Position numbers and translations under genes: made by a program. 64,000 bases of DNA from Sutcliffiella horikoshii (GTDB lineage: Bacteria; Bacillota; Bacilli; Bacillales; Bacillaceae_I): NCBI RefSeq assembly GCF_019931755.1, contig NZ_CP082918.1:3452001-3516000 (forward strand). Reading direction: 5' to 3'. The notes under the pieces are model-generated. The model had not been told where the DNA came from and did not search any database. It worked only from the letters and a program-made list of their open reading frames with translations. Within the stretch, counting starts at the first letter, position 1. The number at the start of each line of letters is the position of its first letter. This document shows positions 59,364 to 64,000 of the stretch, piece after piece.

Positions 59364-60383
59364 TCACTCATCAGTTTTAAGTGCCTTACACGATTCCCTG
59401 ATAATGAGTTCTACTGGGATCGTAACGGCTTTGTTGAGCTTTGTTTTGTCATTGATCTGATCTAGTAATAGATCGGCTGCTGTGGAACCAAGTTGATCCA
59501 TATTCTGTTTGACTGTGGTTAATGGCGGTGCTATATGTTGGGCAATATCAATATCATCATAACCGATGACAGAAATATCATCTGGTACAGATAATCCTTT
59601 TTCCCTGATTGCTTTAATTGCACCAAATGCCATATTATCTCCTGCAGCATAAACTGCCGTTGGAGGATCATCTAGTGATAACAATTCTTTCATCGCTTGC
59701 TCTCCACTTTCCATGGAGAAGAATCCACCATTCACAATGTAAGATTTGGGAATATCTAAGTTATGCTTTTTAAGCGCTTTTATAAAACCCTTTAATCTTT
59801 CCGTACCTGCATACGTTTCCTGATGTCCGTAAATATGTGCAATCTTTCTGTGCCCAAGCGAGTATAGGTGGTCAACAGCCAACACACTTCCATAGCTATT
59901 ATCACTATACACAACACTTGACTTGGAGCTATGCATATCAATGATTACGGTAGGTAATGGAGACTCCATAAGCTTTTTCACTTCCGGATCATCGGATATG
60001 GAGCAAACTACCACTACGCCATCCACTCCTCTATGGCGGAAATGGTCCAGGTAGCTTTTTTTCTCATTGATGATGTTTCTTGATACAAAAAGCATGTCAT
60101 AACCAAACTGCTCTGCTCTTTGCTTAAAACTTTCAATCACGGCATTGAAAAAGGGATGTTTAATACCAACACCTAAGTTTTCCATGAAAACCACACCGAT
60201 TGTCCAAGATTTCTTGGTCATCAATGAGCGGGCATGGGAATTGGGGTAGTACCCCATTTCTTCTACAGCTTCTAATATCTTCTTTTTGGTCTTCTCACTT
60301 ACATCTGTATAATTGTTTAATACTTTTGAAACAGTTGTAATGGAAAAACCGGTCTTTTTCGCAATATCATAAATAGTTGTCAT
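59364..60383 (-). CDS. LacI family repressor of the glucan locus
   Basis: 339 residues. N-terminal HTH and hinge (TTIYDIAKKTGFSITTVSKV and YYPNSHARSLMTKKS), then a periplasmic-binding-protein-like effector domain (IGYDDIDIAQHIAPPLTTVK). The recognition helix and hinge fit AAAGCGCTTT-type operators. Same strand, upstream of the binding-protein gene, with an operator at its own promoter: autoregulation likely. Confidence 0.93.
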   Translation of the reverse strand: MTTIYDIAKKTGFSITTVSKVLNNYTDVSEKTKKKILEAVEEMGYYPNSHARSLMTKKSWTIGVVFMENLGVGIKHPFFNAVIESFKQRAEQFGYDMLFVSRNIINEKKSYLDHFRHRGVDGVVVVCSISDDPEVKKLMESPLPTVIIDMHSSKSSVVYSDNSYGSVLAVDHLYSLGHRKIAHIYGHQETYAGTERLKGFIKALKKHNLDIPKSYIVNGGFFSMESGEQAMKELLSLDDPPTAVYAAGDNMAFGAIKAIREKGLSVPDDISVIGYDDIDIAQHIAPPLTTVKQNMDQLGSTAADLLLDQINDKTKLNKAVTIPVELIIRESCKALKTDE

Positions 60384-60402
60384 TGTTTTCCCTCTCTCGA
60401 AC

Positions 60403-60416
60403 CGAAAGCGCTTTCG
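60403..60416. promoter_or_regulatory. LacI-family operator O3 (repressor promoter)
   Basis: CGAAAGCGCTTTCG is a perfect 14-bp palindrome, 20 bases upstream of the repressor ATG. Confidence 0.8.
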
Positions 60417-60595
60417 AAAGTAATTATAAAATAGAATGTAAACGCCGTCAATGACTTTTTACAAAGAAATTTCAGAAATATTGCAGAATATTACTGGTAA
60501 ATCTCCCCTTCTCAAAATTTGCCCGCTAAACCTTAAACCTTTTCCCCTCCATTTCGTTATAATTAGTGAAGGATTTAATAATGAATGTTGTTCTA

Positions 60596-60725
60596 CTTGA
60601 GATTGGAGTGCAAGGTGTGAGACTCCAGCGGGGGAGTAACGGTAGCTTGAGACCCCACAGGCGAAGCCGAGGAGGCTCAAGCACCGTCCTCTGGATAAGC
60701 GAACACCTGGAACGGAAATCTCAAG
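60596..60725 (-). repeat. Palindromic element copy 7 (diverged single unit)
   Basis: Outer stem CTTGAGATT/AATCTCAAG, different from all other copies yet perfectly paired. The interior keeps GAGACCCCACAGGCGAAGCC and GAGGAGGCTCAAGC. An open frame runs through it into the ABC gene but has no RBS. The flanking 60417-60595 and 60726-60760 hold the divergent promoters; no hairpin terminator is seen. Confidence 0.85.
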
Positions 60726-60772
60726 AAGTTAAACAAATTTTTCATGCAGTCAAACAGAAAGAAGGATTCACC

Positions 60773-61639
60773 ATGATCGAAATTCGCAATCTATCAAAAA
60801 CATATAAACAACAAAAAGTGCTCTCTTCCATTAACCTGCGAATTTCCACAGGAATATTCGGTCTCTTAGGTCCTAACGGCGCAGGAAAATCCACACTGAT
60901 GCGAATCATGGCCACCTTAATGAAACCATCTGCCGGAGACATTCACATCGACTCGATTTCCATCCTTTCACATCCCGAAAAAGTTCGGAGATTGATTGGA
61001 TACCTGCCACAGCACTTTCATGTCTATCCACAAATGTCCCCGATGGAGATATTAGATTTTGTTGGAGTGATGAAAGGCATTACTAACAAGAAAGAACGCA
61101 GAGAACAGATAGAACACTGGCTACACGAGGTGAACCTCACTTCCAAAGCCAATGAAAAGATTAAAACTTTTTCCCATGGAATGAAGCAACGTGTCGGCAT
61201 CGCCCAAGCGTTTATGGGAAATCCGAAATTAGTTATTTTAGATGAGCCTACTGTAGGATTAGATCCAGAAGAGAAGCTTCGATTTAGAAATCTCTTATCC
61301 AAAGAAGGTCTAAACAAAAGTATCCTTCTCTCTACACATGTTGTAACAGATATTGAAAGCAGTTGCTATGAAATAGCGGTATTGAAGAAAGGCGAACTTC
61401 TATTAGATGCTACGGTTGAAGAGTTGAAAGAGTTGGCTTGCGGCAAAGTGTGGGAAGGAACTGTTCCATCAGGTTATTTAGAAGATATGGCAGAAGATAC
61501 AATTCTATGTTCAGAACACCGCGGCAGCACTGTTCATGCACGGGTCTTGGCAGATGAAAAGCCATTTTACGGAGCAAAGATGCTAGAGCCAAGCTTAGAG
61601 GATGGTTATCTCGCCTTATTAGGAGGGACTTCCTCATGA
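60773..61639 (+). CDS. ABC transporter ATP-binding protein
   Basis: 288 residues from ATG 60773 (GAAGGA six bases upstream). Walker A GPNGAGKST, Q-loop YLPQHFH, signature TFSHGMKQRVGIAQA, Walker B LVILDEPTVGLDP and H-loop STHV. The C-terminal 70 residues are an accessory domain. Forms an ABC-2 type exporter with the overlapping downstream permease. Confidence 0.92.
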   Translation: MIEIRNLSKTYKQQKVLSSINLRISTGIFGLLGPNGAGKSTLMRIMATLMKPSAGDIHIDSISILSHPEKVRRLIGYLPQHFHVYPQMSPMEILDFVGVMKGITNKKERREQIEHWLHEVNLTSKANEKIKTFSHGMKQRVGIAQAFMGNPKLVILDEPTVGLDPEEKLRFRNLLSKEGLNKSILLSTHVVTDIESSCYEIAVLKKGELLLDATVEELKELACGKVWEGTVPSGYLEDMAEDTILCSEHRGSTVHARVLADEKPFYGAKMLEPSLEDGYLALLGGTSS

Positions 61640-63927
61640 GATTTTTAAAACAATTGCAACTAGAGAACCGTTTCCTTCTAAAAAATTGGTTCTTCCTTTT
61701 AGCCCCACTGATATATGGGATTAGTATGGCTTTATGGATGTCCAATCAAAATCAAGCAGCTACAAACATTCTGGGACAATATACATCCGGTTTCTTTAAA
61801 ACGAATAATGAATTCCTTGCAATAGGGCATACCCTTTCCCTTGGAGTATTATTTTTAGCAAGTGTCCTTTCGATTCGCAGAGAGAAACAGACAGTCTTAT
61901 TGGATTGGACGAATTCCTTGCCCAACTCCTTTTTATCCATTATTCTAGCAAAATTTTTATCCCTTGTTATTTATAGCGGTCTGTTTACTTTATTTTATTT
62001 CTTGGTCTTCTTGTGGCAAGGTTCATCCTATGGCAAAGATATGTACTATTTACTAGAGCACGGCTTGACATTCTCGATTCAAAGCCAGTTATCTTATGCT
62101 GTCACTATTTCTTTAGGGATGGTATTAGCGGTTCTAATCTCCAACCGAATTGTTTATATTATCGTATTTTGCGCATGGATGTTTGGCACTTTCTTTATGG
62201 AAGGATATATTATTCAACGCTATCAATTGCATTTTTTAAAGACGTTTCATCTAAATCAGTTTTTCATGGATGTCTCTCATTCTGAAGATTGGGGGTACCG
62301 TATTTCTAGAAAAGAAACCTTGTACTCACAGCTTTTTGTGATGTTCTTCAGTCTTTTTCTATTGGCAATTACGATCATGAAGTCATCCACCAATCGAATC
62401 TCATCTTTTGAAAAGAGAAAGTGGACTTTCTTTGGACTTGTAACTGCCCTCACCATTGCTTCCTTTCTTCCTTACGGCTCTTTATGGGCAGACCGTTTAG
62501 GGCATTATAATTTTTTGAAAGCAGGTGCTGTGGAGCAGATTGATTCTGAGGATGGAACTCTCCTGGACACAGTAGGGGAATTTTATTACGTGGATAGCTA
62601 TTCCATTAAGATGGAACGGACCGCAAAGAATTCATTTCACGTAAAGGCAGAGTTGGTTATCCCTAATTTGAAGGATAACACCCCTTTAAACTTTAGTCTG
62701 TATCCCTCTTTTGAAGTGGAATCGGTATCTTGGAACGGTGTGAAAACTGACTTTAAAAAGGAACATCATCTCATCACAGTCTCAGACATAGATCAACAAG
62801 AATCAAACCGGTTAGAAGTAGAATATACTGGAAGCCTAAACGAATGGGGACAAGTTTACGGAAGGGAAAGGAATTTTACTTTCTTTAAAAAGGAAGATAT
62901 GTACATTCCATCCTATATAGGTTGGTACCCTTTACCGGGAGATTATCCTATTTATACTCTTTTTGATGCAAATACGGAGGATTACATTCATACGATTGGA
63001 TTTAATCGCCACATAGAATTGAACCAGGCACTTCCCACTTCCGATTTTCAAGTGGAATTGATTAACTTTGATCATCACGTTTTCAGTACTGCCCATTCTA
63101 GTAAAAAAACTGCTGACGGGGTGCAAATATTCACCAGCGAGAATGCTAAAGGCCTAACACTTTTTTCAAATAAAGGACTTGTTGAAAATAGGGGGAATCT
63201 CCCTTTTTCTGTTATTGCGCATAAGGAAAACTATCAGATCATACAACAGAAGCTTGGCGATATGGCTGCAATAGAAGATTATTTTCAAAGCTGGCTAGAT
63301 GAAGAATTTCAAAAAGACTTGAAGCTCGTCTATATCCCATCTCTTGACTATGTCGGGACAGAAACATATAATAGCAACCATTTTGACGAAGCACTCTTCT
63401 TTGATGATAGTGTTCAAACATACGTACAGGTTGATGATGGTAAAGTCATTAATAATACGATGATAGATTTAAAATCCAGATTAATGTCGTTTTGGCTGTT
63501 CAGACATGAATCTCTAAACCACTATTACGAGGGTTCAGAAGACTCCGTGTTAAGGGGGCTTTTGGAAACATACCTGTTTGTTTTATATAAAGATTATTAT
63601 AACTTCAAATGGAATGATTTCGAGCAATTCAATGGCACAGATTTCTATTACCTCTCTACTGTCTCTCATATTAACTGGATGAGTTCATCCGATGATATGA
63701 CCACCCTTGAAAAGTTTGATGAGCTAATGAAATCATACAAGCTTCAATATAATAATCAGGTTGTATTGATGGTGGCAAAGGAATGGGAGAAGGGGAATAA
63801 AGAAGAAATAAAAAAATTACTTAAAGAAATATATAAAGATATAAAGACCAATAATAAGGATTCTTTCACTTATGAAGAATGGATGACCTATTGGAATCGT
63901 ACGTTTGAAAGCGGGGGAATGCGGTGA
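61636..63927 (+). CDS. ABC-2 type permease with large extracytoplasmic, M1-peptidase-like domain
   Basis: 763 residues. The N-terminal 285 residues have six or seven membrane helices. About residues 290-763 form a large outer domain with an Ig-like/beta-rich first part (FHVKAELVIPNLKDNTPLNF) and a helical end. It resembles M1 aminopeptidase-like domains fused to ABC permeases, but the zinc motif is not intact: the nearest is RHESLNHYYEG (HExxxH). Probably a non-catalytic binding domain. ATGA overlap with the ATPase gene. Confidence 0.75.
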   Translation: MRFLKQLQLENRFLLKNWFFLLAPLIYGISMALWMSNQNQAATNILGQYTSGFFKTNNEFLAIGHTLSLGVLFLASVLSIRREKQTVLLDWTNSLPNSFLSIILAKFLSLVIYSGLFTLFYFLVFLWQGSSYGKDMYYLLEHGLTFSIQSQLSYAVTISLGMVLAVLISNRIVYIIVFCAWMFGTFFMEGYIIQRYQLHFLKTFHLNQFFMDVSHSEDWGYRISRKETLYSQLFVMFFSLFLLAITIMKSSTNRISSFEKRKWTFFGLVTALTIASFLPYGSLWADRLGHYNFLKAGAVEQIDSEDGTLLDTVGEFYYVDSYSIKMERTAKNSFHVKAELVIPNLKDNTPLNFSLYPSFEVESVSWNGVKTDFKKEHHLITVSDIDQQESNRLEVEYTGSLNEWGQVYGRERNFTFFKKEDMYIPSYIGWYPLPGDYPIYTLFDANTEDYIHTIGFNRHIELNQALPTSDFQVELINFDHHVFSTAHSSKKTADGVQIFTSENAKGLTLFSNKGLVENRGNLPFSVIAHKENYQIIQQKLGDMAAIEDYFQSWLDEEFQKDLKLVYIPSLDYVGTETYNSNHFDEALFFDDSVQTYVQVDDGKVINNTMIDLKSRLMSFWLFRHESLNHYYEGSEDSVLRGLLETYLFVLYKDYYNFKWNDFEQFNGTDFYYLSTVSHINWMSSSDDMTTLEKFDELMKSYKLQYNNQVVLMVAKEWEKGNKEEIKKLLKEIYKDIKTNNKDSFTYEEWMTYWNRTFESGGMR

Positions 63928-64000
63928 TAAGCGATGAAAGGCTCCTTGAACAAATGGCTGAGGGTGACCAAGCGGCATTCGAAGCATTTGTTCACAGGTA
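63924..64000 (+). CDS. Sigma-70 family (ECF-like) factor, N-terminal part
   Basis: 25 codons to the window edge: ISDERLLEQMAEGDQAAFEA then FVHRY, the standard start of region 2 of ECF sigma factors. GTG start inside the permease stop codon region (GGTGA), with GGGGGA upstream; translationally coupled to the permease. The rest is outside the window. Confidence 0.75.
   Translation, partial: MISDERLLEQMAEGDQAAFEAFVHR

Noticed and set aside
60566..60772. 69-codon N-terminal extension of the ABC ATPase
   Set aside because: It translates element copy 7; the well spaced RBS and the normal ATPase start are at 60773.

Overview
The window looks like chromosomal DNA of a low-to-mid GC, spore-forming Bacillaceae bacterium, possibly close to Sutcliffiella or alkalitolerant Bacillus (the genus is a guess). 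Evidence: strong AGGAGG ribosome binding sites, frequent TTG/GTG starts, spore genes (Sda-like inhibitor, H-type SASP, YuzC-like coat protein, KapB/KapD) and long stretches of gene order that I recall from the yug/yuf region of Bacillus subtilis. I see no rRNA, tRNA, CRISPR array or prophage.

Layout. 1-5.6 kb: edge of an RNA methyltransferase, a glutaredoxin-like protein, the LiaI/LiaH/LiaF/LiaS/LiaR envelope-stress module (all minus) and an intracellular subtilisin. 5.6-10.4 kb: a repetitive DUF6944-type protein, a remnant of a multicopper oxidase, a YjiH-type membrane protein, the RNA helicase DbpA and a membrane metallophosphoesterase. 10.5-12.7 kb: an intact IS3/IS150-type insertion sequence sitting inside a palindromic repeat, then a 52-bp tandem repeat. 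12.7-17.2 kb: small membrane proteins, a heme-monooxygenase-like protein, an unannotated Sda homologue, and an unusual PAS-GAF histidine kinase paired with a LytTR regulator. 17.6-20.5 kb: polyhydroxyalkanoate genes (reductase, phaR, phaC) with a coupled 37-codon ORF, and a cold-shock protein. 20.9-40.9 kb: a yug-like block: symporter, SASP, mstX-yugO potassium channel, yugN, pgi, the complete seven-gene mrp Na+/H+ antiporter operon, alcohol dehydrogenase, DUF378, yugI, an HTH regulator, alaT/alaR, yugF, yugE and patB. 41-50 kb: phosphatase, a Cu/Zn SOD-like lipoprotein, a cyclophilin lipoprotein, kapB, kapD, an MFS transporter, an AlkD-like protein, a thioesterase, an ArsR regulator, a SIMPL protein, an SDR and a YuzC-like protein. 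50-60.4 kb: a LacI-controlled beta-glucan locus (secreted GH16 with four carbohydrate-binding modules, cytoplasmic GH30 and GH1, a sugar ABC importer). 60.6-64 kb: an ABC ATPase, a large permease with an extracytoplasmic domain, and the start of a sigma factor.

How the genes work together. The glucan locus reads as one pathway: secreted laminarinase, oligosaccharide import, then cytoplasmic GH30/GH1 hydrolysis, with three AAAGCGCTTT operators for the local repressor. Lia genes form a signalling cascade plus its PspA-like effector. Mrp A-G form one antiporter complex. phaR-phaC form a class IV PHA synthase.

The least explained signal is not protein coding. A family of about 125-bp palindromic elements occurs at seven intergenic loci (ten units). 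Their outer stems differ between copies but stay complementary, and most lie 13-30 bp past the T-run of a Rho-independent terminator. Two separate arrays of exactly five 21-bp repeats, with unrelated sequences, lie next to two of these elements.
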